Positions 17,501-24,663 of a stretch of 64,000 nucleotides of DNA are shown piece after piece (within the stretch, counting starts at the first letter, position 1; each line of letters begins with the position of its first letter). Where the stretch lies: assembly GCF_048323655.1 (NCBI RefSeq), contig NZ_JBLUWW010000001.1, positions 496,001 through 560,000 of the forward strand. Direction: 5' to 3'. The notes beneath the pieces were generated by a model. It made no database searches and was not told the DNA's origin. It worked only from the letters and a program-made list of their open reading frames with translations. Origin of the DNA: Salinimicrobium soli. Lineage in GTDB: Bacteria; Bacteroidota; Bacteroidia; Flavobacteriales; Flavobacteriaceae. A program made the translations under genes and the position numbers.

Positions 17501-17805
17501 AGAAAGAAATGGAACAAATAGAGAAGGAGATCCTGGAAAAGGGATTTAACCCGGCAACCCTGGAGAGGATGAAAAAACTGGAACACAAATTGCTCGATCT
17601 TGAGGACGCAATTAAGGAGCAGGGGGAACGTCCTGAAAAAGAATCCAAAACCAATAAGGAGGTGTTTCAGAATGAGGCTACTAAGGAAATTATCAGGGCC
17701 AAAGAATTTTTTAATACCACTGAAATTTTAAACAGACAAAGCTTACCTTTGCGCCAAATTTACAGACTTAAAGTAAAAGAATATTTTGAACGAGGAGATA
17801 ATTAA
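14536..17805 (+). CDS. DUF4175 family giant coiled-coil membrane protein
   Basis: Up to 1089 residues. Three transmembrane helices lie near the N-terminus (LIFFVAIGLLYFLLTLF, FVAVEIFLFGRFIVF, YAAIPIVIILLIFLFG). An extracytoplasmic beta-rich region spans about residues 190-480. A very long Glu/Lys/Gln-rich coiled coil occupies roughly 490-790, with further charged, Gly-rich low-complexity and helical regions to the end. A near -7 element (TAATTTTA, 14527-14534) would place the transcript start downstream of the first ATG, so the ATG at 14557 (MENFEIL) may be the true start. The function is unknown; the family is conserved in Bacteroidota beside ybeY and mnmG. It overlaps ybeY by about 20 bases. 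Confidence 0.85.
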   Translation: MKGKRRGMENFEILREKLEAFIKRFYINELLKGLIFFVAIGLLYFLLTLFIEYLLWLNPTGRAILFWSFVAVEIFLFGRFIVFPLLKLFRIARGIDHHRASLIIGKHFPEVNDKLLNVIQLHENSKQTELLLAGIDQKARELRPVPFSLAVDFRKNVPYLKYAAIPIVIILLIFLFGRTDIFSSSYERMVHYKTAYEPPAPFQFQLENEDLNVLENESLNIQVLTEGNVIPENASIHYEGQSYFMTEVSPGVFRYTFEQLNKPFQFYLSANKVVSKPYHVAVKKVPHLLNFGMNLQFPKHTKLGEKEIEGTGNVTVPEGTLITWNLNTRNTERVEMLLPDTTMVFTEEGDDFKISKQFLRSADYRIHTSNREVPEFEKLSYSVKIVRDEYPQLNLEQRRDSLLDAEYFRGQVTDDYGISLIRMVVYPVNSPEDKLIQNISSGKGSVEEFITTFPGTLELDRGKEFEFYFEVFDNDVINGYKSVRSKVFSFRRNTVEEDKQEQLEQQKDAIEGINNSLEKLEDSNKELEELERLPREKDQLNYNDRKRLEDFLKRQKQQNEIMKSYTEKLKQSLEKEESTYKEELKKDLEERLERKEKELQENEELLEELQKYSEKIEEEGLKEKLEKLSKDARSRERSLEQLLELTKRYYVQEKAQKLANELEQLGEEQEKLAEEERENEAAEQDSLNQKTNETLEQLKELEKENKGLKDPVDLNYDQNLEEEIKEDQEKAGENLQKGDQKKAGQEQKKAGQKMKKLGGQMKKQMQAGEMQQMQEDVSMLRQILDNLITFSFEQEETMEGFKKLGMNANFPGKLRRQNDLRENFSHIDDSLYSLALRNPMITDNIITKISDVDYNLDQSLDRLSQNQVRQGIGSQQYVVTGANDLAYFLSSVLNSMEQMMSAAASGGSGQGMQLPDIIQKQGELNEKMEEGMKKNGKGEGEKNSEGEDGESEEGMGELFKIFQEQQLLRKALQEKLNEEGKEGDGGNLQKEMEQIEKEILEKGFNPATLERMKKLEHKLLDLEDAIKEQGERPEKESKTNKEVFQNEATKEIIRAKEFFNTTEILNRQSLPLRQIYRLKVKEYFERGDN

Positions 17806-18217
17806 TTTTTATTCTGAAAATGATTTTCAATTAACTGAAGAAACAGCTTATTCCTCCTGGATTAAAAGGGTTGTTGCTTCAGAAGAAAGGAAATTGGGAG
17901 AGGTAAATTATATCTTCTGTGATGATGAATACCTTCTCAAGATCAATCAGCAGTATCTGGATCACGACACTTATACAGATATTATAAGCTTCGATAATAG
18001 CCTTGGCAATATTCTTGGTGGGGATATTTTTATCAGCACCCAAAGAGTTAAAGAAAACGCAGACGAATATAAAGTTCCTTTTGAAGAGGAATTGCGGCGG
18101 GTGATGGCACACGGTGTTTTGCACTTTTGCGGATACAAGGATAAGACCGGTGAACAGAAGGAGCAAATGCGAGCTAAAGAAGATGAGAAGATGAAAATGT
18201 TCCACGTGGAACAATAG
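17786..18217 (+). CDS. ybeY: Endoribonuclease YbeY (rRNA maturation)
   Basis: Metal-dependent endoribonuclease needed for 16S rRNA 3' end processing and ribosome quality control. Its 143 residues end in the signature HGVLHFCGYKD. His109 and His113 match the metal ligands, but the usual third His is Asp119, as in other Bacteroidota proteins I recall. There is no ATG: the frame opens with TTG at 17786 inside the DUF4175 gene, and an ATT at 17801 after GAGGAG is the alternative. The last codons (FHVE) lie within a parS-like palindrome. Confidence 0.92.
   Translation: MNEEIINFYSENDFQLTEETAYSSWIKRVVASEERKLGEVNYIFCDDEYLLKINQQYLDHDTYTDIISFDNSLGNILGGDIFISTQRVKENADEYKVPFEEELRRVMAHGVLHFCGYKDKTGEQKEQMRAKEDEKMKMFHVEQ
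18198..18213. other. parS-like 16 bp palindrome (site 1)
   Basis: TGTTCCACGTGGAACA, a perfect 16 bp palindrome. It matches the known ParB-binding parS consensus (TGTTTCACGTGAAACA) except for one symmetric change per arm, which makes it the Pseudomonas-type form as I recall it. It sits in the last codons of ybeY, just before mnmG. A second copy follows mnmG. Confidence 0.75.
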
Positions 18218-18227
18218 AGGAAAATTT

Positions 18228-20099
18228 ATGTTTGAAAAGAGATATGATGTTATTGTAGTAGGCGCGGGTCACGCTGGTAGCGAGGCTGCTGCTGCAGCCG
18301 CTAATATGGGTTGCTCAACGCTGCTTATTACAATGAATCTTCAAAATATTGCTCAAATGAGTTGTAACCCTGCGATGGGCGGAATTGCCAAAGGCCAGAT
18401 CGTACGGGAAATTGATGCACTTGGCGGGTATAGCGGACTGGTTAGCGATACGAGTGCTATACAGTTCAAAATGCTGAATAAATCCAAAGGACCCGCTATG
18501 TGGAGTCCGAGGGTGCAGAGTGATAGAATGATGTTCGCCGAGCACTGGAGATTGAGACTTGAGAACACCCCTAATCTTGATTTTTATCAGGAGATGGTTT
18601 CCGGGTTGATCATTGAAAAAGATAAAGTAGTTGGAGTGCGAACTTCTCTCGGAATTGAAGTTAAGGCAAAGTCTGTAATTCTTACCAATGGAACTTTTTT
18701 GAATGGATTGATCCATATTGGCGATAAACAATTTGGTGGAGGTAGAGCTGGAGAAAGAGCTGCAACCGGAATAACTGAAGAGCTGGTTCAACTTGGATTT
18801 GAGTCCGGAAGAATGAAAACAGGAACACCGCCGCGTGTGGATGGAAGGTCTTTGGATTATTCAAAAATGATAGAACAACCGGGAGATGAAGTTCCTTCAA
18901 AGTTCTCTTATTTGGATGATACCAAACCTTTAAAAAAACAGAGGTCCTGTTATATGAGCTACACCTCTCCTGAGGTTCACGAACTTTTAAAGGAGGGTTT
19001 TGATCGTTCCCCAATGTTCAACGGAAGGATCAAAAGTATTGGTCCTAGATATTGTCCTTCTATCGAAGATAAGATCAATCGTTTTGCAGATAAAGACCGC
19101 CACCAGTTATTTATTGAACCCGAAGGTTGGAATACCGTAGAAATGTATATCAATGGATTTTCTACATCGCTCCCCGAAGATGTTCAATTTAGAGCACTGC
19201 GTTCGGTTGCAGGTTTTGAAAATGTCAAATTTTTTAGACCGGGTTATGCTATAGAATATGACTATTTCCCACCCACACAGTTGAAGCATACCCTGGAAAC
19301 AAAACTCGTAGAAGGACTTTATTTTGCCGGACAAATAAACGGGACTACCGGATATGAAGAAGCGGGATCTCAGGGATTGATGGCAGGTATAAATGCTGCA
19401 CTAAAAGTTCAGGAAAAAGATGAGTTTATTCTGAAAAGAAGTGAAGCTTATATCGGAGTTCTAATCGATGACCTTATAACAAAAGGAACAGAAGAACCAT
19501 ACAGGATGTTTACCTCGAGAGCGGAATACCGAACTCTTTTACGTCAGGATAATGCCGATTTCAGATTGACCAGAAAGTCTTATGACATAGGTTTGGCTTC
19601 TGAAAGAAGGTTGCGAAAGATGGAAGAAAAACAGGAAAAAGCGCATCGCTTTGTTGACTTTTTGAAAGAGACGAGCGTGGTTCCTGAAGAAGCTAATCCG
19701 GTTTTGGAAGAAAATAATTCTTCTCCAATGAAGCAAAGCGACAAGATCTTTAAGATCTTTTCCCGACCAAATATCTCTATGGATGATGTTCGAAACTTTA
19801 GTGGTGTAAATGAATTTATTCAGGAGAATGAGCTGGGAGAAGAGGAGTTGGAACAAACCGAAATTCAGGTGAAATATTCCGGGTATATAGAAAAGGAAAA
19901 GAATAATGCCGATAAACTGAACCGTTTAGAAGGGATTAGAATTCCATCTAATTTTGATTATTCGAGCATTAAATCCATGTCCTTTGAAGCGCGGGAAAAA
20001 TTGAATAAAGTAAAACCAACCTCCGTTTCTCAGGCATCCAGGATCAGCGGCGTTAGTCCTAATGATATTTCTGTTTTGCTGGTTTACATGGGGCGATAA
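18228..20099 (+). CDS. mnmG: tRNA uridine-5-carboxymethylaminomethyl modification enzyme MnmG
   Basis: FAD-dependent enzyme that, with MnmE, installs the cmnm5 group on wobble U34 of several tRNAs. The 623 residues begin with the dinucleotide fold GAGHAG at 12-17. They then show the MSCNPAMGGIAKG signature with a conserved Cys, GPRYCPSIEDK, and the C-terminal helical MnmE-binding region ending in GVSPNDISVLLVYMG. MnmE is not in this window. The gene lies 10 bases after ybeY and is bracketed by two parS-like palindromes 1.9 kb apart, a location often near the chromosome origin in other phyla. Confidence 0.97.
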   Translation: MFEKRYDVIVVGAGHAGSEAAAAAANMGCSTLLITMNLQNIAQMSCNPAMGGIAKGQIVREIDALGGYSGLVSDTSAIQFKMLNKSKGPAMWSPRVQSDRMMFAEHWRLRLENTPNLDFYQEMVSGLIIEKDKVVGVRTSLGIEVKAKSVILTNGTFLNGLIHIGDKQFGGGRAGERAATGITEELVQLGFESGRMKTGTPPRVDGRSLDYSKMIEQPGDEVPSKFSYLDDTKPLKKQRSCYMSYTSPEVHELLKEGFDRSPMFNGRIKSIGPRYCPSIEDKINRFADKDRHQLFIEPEGWNTVEMYINGFSTSLPEDVQFRALRSVAGFENVKFFRPGYAIEYDYFPPTQLKHTLETKLVEGLYFAGQINGTTGYEEAGSQGLMAGINAALKVQEKDEFILKRSEAYIGVLIDDLITKGTEEPYRMFTSRAEYRTLLRQDNADFRLTRKSYDIGLASERRLRKMEEKQEKAHRFVDFLKETSVVPEEANPVLEENNSSPMKQSDKIFKIFSRPNISMDDVRNFSGVNEFIQENELGEEELEQTEIQVKYSGYIEKEKNNADKLNRLEGIRIPSNFDYSSIKSMSFEAREKLNKVKPTSVSQASRISGVSPNDISVLLVYMGR

Positions 20100-20105
20100 T
20101 GAATT

Positions 20106-20121
20106 AGTTCCACGTGGAACA
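20106..20121. other. parS-like palindrome (site 2)
   Basis: AGTTCCACGTGGAACA. The core GTTCCACGTGGAAC (20107-20120) is a perfect 14 bp palindrome identical to site 1; only the first outer base differs. It lies in the short gap between mnmG and the methyltransferase gene. Confidence 0.75.
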
Positions 20122-20151
20122 ATCACTTTTTAAAATCCATTTTTTCAACGA

Positions 20152-21006
20152 ATGACCGAGTTTAATTTTTCTGATCATCCTCATCTCACCTGTAAGGACC
20201 ACACTGTAAGTGGAGAAAAATTTGAACTCTGGAAAGACGAAAATCTGGATCTGTTGGTCACTTTTCCGCGCCCCGCTCTCGATAAATTACCAGAGTACTA
20301 CAAGAGCGAAAAATATATTTCACATACCGATTCCCAGGAGACTTTTTTTGAGAAAGTATATCAACAGGTGAAAAAATATATGCTCCGGAAAAAACTTTCC
20401 TGGATCGAAAAGGAATTTTCGACTCCCGGAAAACTTTTAGATATAGGAGCAGGCACCGGGGATTTTTTAGCCGAAGCTGAAAAGGCAGGTTGGAAAATTT
20501 CGGGGGTAGAACCGAATCTATCGGCCAGAGAACTGGCATCGAAAAAAGGTATTTCTTTGAATGAAAATTCAGAAGAGTTTCCCTCTGCTTCGTTTGATTT
20601 TATTACCATGTGGCATGTACTCGAACACGTTCCGGATCTCGATACCCAAATCAGAGAATTGGATCGACTTTTAAAACCGGGGGGAATTCTCCTTATTGCC
20701 GTTCCGAATTTCCGAAGTAAAGATGCGGAGCTGTATAAAGAAAATTGGGCAGCTTATGATGTGCCCCGACATCTTTTTCATTTTTCCCGAAAGGCAATTG
20801 AAAAAATATTTTCGAATCACTCTTTTAAAAAGACTAAAGAAAAGGGATTGCCCTTTGATGCATTTTATGTGAGTCTGCTTTCGGAAAAAATAAAAACTCA
20901 AAACGGGAATCCTATAAAAGGACTTTTTAACGGTCTGCGTTCAAACTTACATGCCGCCTATACAGGTGAGTATTCTTCGATCACCTATTTCTTCAAAAAA
21001 TCCTAA
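20152..21006 (+). CDS. Class I SAM-dependent methyltransferase
   Basis: 284 residues. The SAM-binding motif I is LLDIGAGTGDFL, at about residues 99-110, followed by the acidic strand ISGVEPN and a motif IV-like FDFITMWHVLEHVPD. The N-terminal ~90 residues, containing LPEYYKSEKYISH, are typical of the methyltransferase-11/23 proteins found with polysaccharide or lipid genes, but no dedicated partner is adjacent. The substrate is unknown. The C-terminal tail after ~250 is Lys-rich. An AT-only stem-loop near 21117-21142 could be a weak terminator. Confidence 0.85.
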   Translation: MTEFNFSDHPHLTCKDHTVSGEKFELWKDENLDLLVTFPRPALDKLPEYYKSEKYISHTDSQETFFEKVYQQVKKYMLRKKLSWIEKEFSTPGKLLDIGAGTGDFLAEAEKAGWKISGVEPNLSARELASKKGISLNENSEEFPSASFDFITMWHVLEHVPDLDTQIRELDRLLKPGGILLIAVPNFRSKDAELYKENWAAYDVPRHLFHFSRKAIEKIFSNHSFKKTKEKGLPFDAFYVSLLSEKIKTQNGNPIKGLFNGLRSNLHAAYTGEYSSITYFFKKS

Positions 21007-21203
21007 AAAACGCATTTTAAAGCGATTTTAAGGCTTTTTCAGACTTTCCCGAGGCAATTCCTTTTCTTGTTTTCAAATCGAGCCCCTAGATCTTCTATTA
21101 AAGCTGTTTTTGATAAGCAAAAACAATGATGTTGTTTTTTCGGATTAAAAAAGCAAATAGTTCGGAAATTTCCACTTTTAGGCCACTAATTGAATTCCTT
21201 TCT

Positions 21204-21211
21204 TACTTTTG
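21204..21211 (+). promoter_or_regulatory. -7 element for the OmpH/Skp-like gene
   Basis: TACTTTTG, a perfect TAnnTTTG match, 25 bases before the ATG at 21236. A TTG at 21190-21192 is too close to be a regular -33. Confidence 0.6.
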
Positions 21212-21235
21212 TGCCAAATCAAAAAAATTCGAACA

Positions 21236-21760
21236 ATGAAAAAAATGATCATGTTGTTTGCACTGGGAACAATTTTCGTTTCCTGTAATAATGATAAAAC
21301 TGCTTATGTAGACACCACCCGTTTGATCCAGGAATATTCAGAAATGAAAGATGTGGAAGCAAAATTCACGACCAGATCTGAACAGCTGAAAAAAGAATTG
21401 GATTCTGTGGCCAGAGGTTTTCAACAGGAAGTTTTAGAATTCCGGGAAAATGAGGCAACCATGTCTCAGGCAGAAAAAGAGGCGGCGCAGACAGAATTGA
21501 TGCAGAAACAACAAATGCTTCAGCAGCAACAACAAATGAGAAGCGGGCAACTAAGACAGGAAAGTGATGAGGTTATTGATTCTTTGATCACTAAGGTGAA
21601 GGATTTCGTGAAGGCCTACGGAGAGGAAAATGATTATACATACATTTTTGGTTCCAACGAGACTGCCAACATAATGTATGCTAAGGAAGGTTTAGATATT
21701 ACTGAGGAAGTTTTGGAAGAATTGAACGCAGGTGTGAAGGAAGAAACTTCTGCAGAGTAA
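21236..21760 (+). CDS. OmpH/Skp-like lipoprotein
   Basis: 174 residues from the ATG at 21236. The longer frame from 21209 would begin inside the promoter element. A lipoprotein signal peptide ends at FVSC (Cys17). The mature part is a Skp-like helical hairpin: VDTTRLIQEYSEMKDVEAKF, then a long Gln-rich coiled coil (MQKQQMLQQQQQ), and a C-terminal YIFGSNETANIMYA strand region as in OmpH. Skp/OmpH proteins chaperone outer-membrane proteins through the periplasm; a lipidated version is a variation on this. Single gene with its own terminator. Confidence 0.85.
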   Translation: MKKMIMLFALGTIFVSCNNDKTAYVDTTRLIQEYSEMKDVEAKFTTRSEQLKKELDSVARGFQQEVLEFRENEATMSQAEKEAAQTELMQKQQMLQQQQQMRSGQLRQESDEVIDSLITKVKDFVKAYGEENDYTYIFGSNETANIMYAKEGLDITEEVLEELNAGVKEETSAE

Positions 21761-21783
21761 GCTGAAAAAGAATAAAACTAATA

Positions 21784-21809
21784 GGGTTCCAATTTGGAAC
21801 CCTTTTTTT
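21784..21809 (+). terminator. Intrinsic terminator after the OmpH-like gene
   Basis: Stem GGGTTCC/GGAACCC (21784-21790 with 21796-21802), a five-base loop and a run of seven T. The run overlaps the stop codon of the convergent DoxX-like gene. Confidence 0.9.
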
Positions 21810-22206
21810 ATGCGGTGAGGAGAAAAATTCCGAAGATGACTATTATGAAATACCCAGTCAGAGTAAAGGCTCCGGCGTAGTCTTTCGCTACCCGCTGTCC
21901 AAAGAGTAGCATAATAAGAGTGATCCCCGCCAGGGTTAACGACCACAACGCGAGATCTGGACTGTTGTTGACCAACAAGGTGTAAAAACCTATGATCCCG
22001 AGTATTCCTACTATAACCTCCAGAAGAAGTATAGTTGCCACAAGTAAGGGCACCATACCTCCCAAAAATGTCTTTCCGAAATGCTCTTTTAGCCACCCCA
22101 CATTTCCACTCCAGTCAGTAAGTTTATCCACGCCTGATTGCAGAAAAGTAACAATGGTGAAAAGAAGGATCAGGAAAACTGGTATGTTAATGATTAGATT
22201 GTCCAT
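21808..22206 (-). CDS. DoxX-like small membrane protein
   Basis: 132 residues with four hydrophobic segments: IPVFLILLFTIVTFLQ, FLGGMVPLLVATILLLEVIVGILGIIG, ALWSLTLAGITLIMLL, and GYFIIVIFGIFLL. The pattern SGVDKL...W at the first loop fits the DoxX family. The start is the ATG at 22206; a TTG just upstream is less likely. It lies 6 bases after holB on the same strand and is presumably cotranscribed. DoxX-like proteins are membrane subunits of varied and mostly unknown function. Confidence 0.72.
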   Translation of the reverse strand: MDNLIINIPVFLILLFTIVTFLQSGVDKLTDWSGNVGWLKEHFGKTFLGGMVPLLVATILLLEVIVGILGIIGFYTLLVNNSPDLALWSLTLAGITLIMLLFGQRVAKDYAGAFTLTGYFIIVIFGIFLLTA

Positions 22207-22212
22207 CAAAAT

Positions 22213-23361
22213 TTAATTTTTATGTAATAATCGGGTTAGTTTGATTGAAAGGTCGGTAAGGATTATCTTAGCGTTACCGTTGCGTTCTATGTGGTAAATG
22301 GCATCTTCGAGCTCCTTTGTAATTGCCATGATATTATTTCCGCTTACAAAAGGCGCAAAATTGCTCAGCTTGAATCCTTTCGTTTGTGGTTCCATGAACA
22401 CAAGATCTTTAGCTTTATAATTCTCAAGTAGAGCCTGTCGAAAAAAGTCCATACAGAAAAGAAGGAATTTTTTCTGCGATTCCCTTCCGGTAGCTGCAAT
22501 GCTCTCGCTCCAGGAGATAAGATCAGCAATTGCAGATTTGTTTCCCTTGGCCTTGAAGGCATTTCTTACCCAGGTTATGAACCATTCTTCAAACTGCTCG
22601 TCTCCTGCATTTTCTTCAAGAATATGGAGTGCATTTGTAAAATTTCCATTAGCTCTGTGAGCTATGGTAAGGGCTTTAGCCTGTTCACATTGTTTCAAAT
22701 TCACCAGGCCTTCTGCGATGACAACTTCATTAAGAGGTGGAAAATGAAGTGTCTGGCAACGTGAACGGATAGTTTGGATGATACTTTCTTCTTCCTCTGC
22801 TATCAACAGGAAAAGGGTTTTGTTGGGGGGTTCTTCAATAAGCTTCAGAAGCTTATTGGCACAGGCAGTATTCATTTTTTCTGCCATCCAAATGATCATT
22901 ACCTTGTAACCGCCTTCATAGGATTTTAGAGACAAAGATTTGACAATCTCCTGAGCCTCGTGTACCCCCATCTGGCCCTGTTTATTCTCAATTCCCAGTT
23001 TTTGGTACCAGTCATAGAGGCTTCCGTAGGGATTTTCCTGCACAAACTGCCGCCATTCTTCCATAAAATTAGAAGAAACCGGGTTCTTTTTGATTTTTTC
23101 GTTATTCGCAACGGGAAATGCAAAGTGAAGGTCGGGGTGTGACAAATGATTCATTTTCACGTTACAACTTTCATTGCCCGAATTGTTTTCCCCGCCCATA
23201 TTCTTGCATAGAACGTATTGAGCATAAGCGATTGCCATTGGAAGGGTGCCGCTACCCGAAGGACCAACAAAAAGTTGAGCATGTGGAATCCTGCCTTTTT
23301 GAGCCGTTGTGGTCAAATGGGTCTTTATGTGGGGAAGGCCTAAAACTTCAGAAAATAGCAT
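22213..23361 (-). CDS. holB: DNA polymerase III subunit delta-prime
   Basis: Clamp-loader subunit, 382 residues from the ATG at 23361 (MLFSEVLG). It has an AAA+ fold: HAQLFVGPSGSGTLPMAIAYA (Thr instead of the Walker A Lys, so ATP hydrolysis is unlikely, as in other delta-prime subunits), KLLKLIEEPP (conserved in DnaX/HolB) and LLIAEEEESIIQTIRSRCQ with the SRC motif. The Cys-zinc region includes CKN and ESCNV. The predicted transcript start falls on the A of this ATG, suggesting a leaderless message. Confidence 0.92.
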   Translation of the reverse strand: MLFSEVLGLPHIKTHLTTTAQKGRIPHAQLFVGPSGSGTLPMAIAYAQYVLCKNMGGENNSGNESCNVKMNHLSHPDLHFAFPVANNEKIKKNPVSSNFMEEWRQFVQENPYGSLYDWYQKLGIENKQGQMGVHEAQEIVKSLSLKSYEGGYKVMIIWMAEKMNTACANKLLKLIEEPPNKTLFLLIAEEEESIIQTIRSRCQTLHFPPLNEVVIAEGLVNLKQCEQAKALTIAHRANGNFTNALHILEENAGDEQFEEWFITWVRNAFKAKGNKSAIADLISWSESIAATGRESQKKFLLFCMDFFRQALLENYKAKDLVFMEPQTKGFKLSNFAPFVSGNNIMAITKELEDAIYHIERNGNAKIILTDLSIKLTRLLHKN

Positions 23362-23364
23362 AAG

Positions 23365-23372
23365 CAAAGATA
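23365..23372 (-). promoter_or_regulatory. -7 element for holB, implying a leaderless mRNA
   Basis: TATCTTTG on the minus strand, separated from the ATG at 23361 by three bases. With the usual four-base distance from the element to the start site, transcription begins at the A of ATG. Confidence 0.55.
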
Positions 23373-23430
23373 AAATTTCTCTGCACTTTTATATCTTAGG
23401 GGAATATTTTATTTGTTTAAAACAAGCACT

Positions 23431-24615
23431 ATGAAAACCATAAATGACTACAATTTTCAAAATAAAAAAGCATTAATTAGGGTGGATTTTAACGTTCCGC
23501 TAAATGATGATCTTGAAGTAGGAGATACGAGCCGTATCGAAGCTGCCAAACCAACAATTGAAAAGATCCTGAATGATGGCGGTAGCGCGATCCTGATGTC
23601 GCACCTCGGAAGACCTAAAGGTGTGGAACAGCAATATTCCCTTGAGAATATCGTGGGAGCGGTTTCTGATGTTCTGGGTGTGAAGGTGAAGTTTGTTCCC
23701 GCCTGTGTGGGAGAAGTAGCCGAAGAAGCAGCAGATGAACTACAGCCAGGAGAGGTGTTACTTCTTGAAAACCTTCGATTCCATCCCGAAGAAGAAAAAG
23801 GAGATGCCGATTTTGCTAAAGAACTAGCTTCCCTTGGCGACATCTATGTGAATGATGCCTTTGGAACTGCACACCGTGCCCATGCTTCCACCACTATTGT
23901 AGCCCGCTACTTCGATAAAAAATGCTTCGGATTTTTGCTGGCCAAGGAAATAGAGAGTCTCGAGAAAGTTCTCAAATCTTCCAAAAAGCCGGTTACTGCG
24001 GTACTCGGTGGAGCTAAGGTTTCAACCAAGATCACCGTTATTGAAAATATTCTCGATAAGATCGATCACCTGATCATCGGAGGTGGAATGACCTATACTT
24101 TCATTAAAGTTCAAGGCGGAAATATTGGAAGTTCCCTCGTTGAAGACGACAAACAGGATCTTGCTTTGAAGATCCTGAAAATTGCTAAAGAAAAAGGAGT
24201 GCAGGTGCACCTGCCTGTTGATTCTGTAATTGCAGATAGTTTTTCTGAGCTGGCAAATACTGAAATAGTAGCTGTAGACCAGATTCCTGATGGATGGATG
24301 GGTCTAGATATTGGTCCGGATACTGTTAAGAACTATGGACAGGTTTTGGAAAATTCAGCAACCATCTTATGGAACGGCCCAATGGGGGTCTTTGAAATGG
24401 AGCCTTTTGCAAAAGGGACCATAGCTATTGGAGAGTATATCGCCAAGGCAACCAGTAATGGTGCATTTTCCCTGGTAGGTGGAGGAGACTCCGTCGCTGC
24501 GGTAAAGCAATTCAATATGGAAGACAAGATGAGCTATGTTTCCACAGGAGGAGGAGCTATGCTGGAAATGCTTGAAGGTAAGAGTCTTCCGGGAATTGAA
24601 GGGATGAAAAACTAA
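23431..24615 (+). CDS. pgk: Phosphoglycerate kinase
   Basis: Glycolytic enzyme transferring phosphate from 1,3-bisphosphoglycerate to ADP. From the ATG at 23431 (MKTINDYN) it is 394 residues, the normal length. Family motifs present are RVDFNVPL, SHLGRPKG, FGTAHRAHAS, VLGGAKVSTKI and GGGDSVAAV, and a C-terminal FSTGGGAMLEML-like element appears as VSTGGGAMLEML. The longer frame from 23413 uses an upstream start that gives an atypical N-terminus. It has no obvious glycolytic neighbours. Confidence 0.97.
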   Translation: MKTINDYNFQNKKALIRVDFNVPLNDDLEVGDTSRIEAAKPTIEKILNDGGSAILMSHLGRPKGVEQQYSLENIVGAVSDVLGVKVKFVPACVGEVAEEAADELQPGEVLLLENLRFHPEEEKGDADFAKELASLGDIYVNDAFGTAHRAHASTTIVARYFDKKCFGFLLAKEIESLEKVLKSSKKPVTAVLGGAKVSTKITVIENILDKIDHLIIGGGMTYTFIKVQGGNIGSSLVEDDKQDLALKILKIAKEKGVQVHLPVDSVIADSFSELANTEIVAVDQIPDGWMGLDIGPDTVKNYGQVLENSATILWNGPMGVFEMEPFAKGTIAIGEYIAKATSNGAFSLVGGGDSVAAVKQFNMEDKMSYVSTGGGAMLEMLEGKSLPGIEGMKN

Positions 24616-24663
24616 AGAGGTACGATAATTGAAGGAGTACTGCCAAATGTAGAAATTGAATTT

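Noticed and set aside
22213..23361. holB lacks the Walker A Lys, so it might be broken
   Set aside because: Delta-prime subunits commonly lack ATPase activity; all other family motifs are present and the frame is intact.
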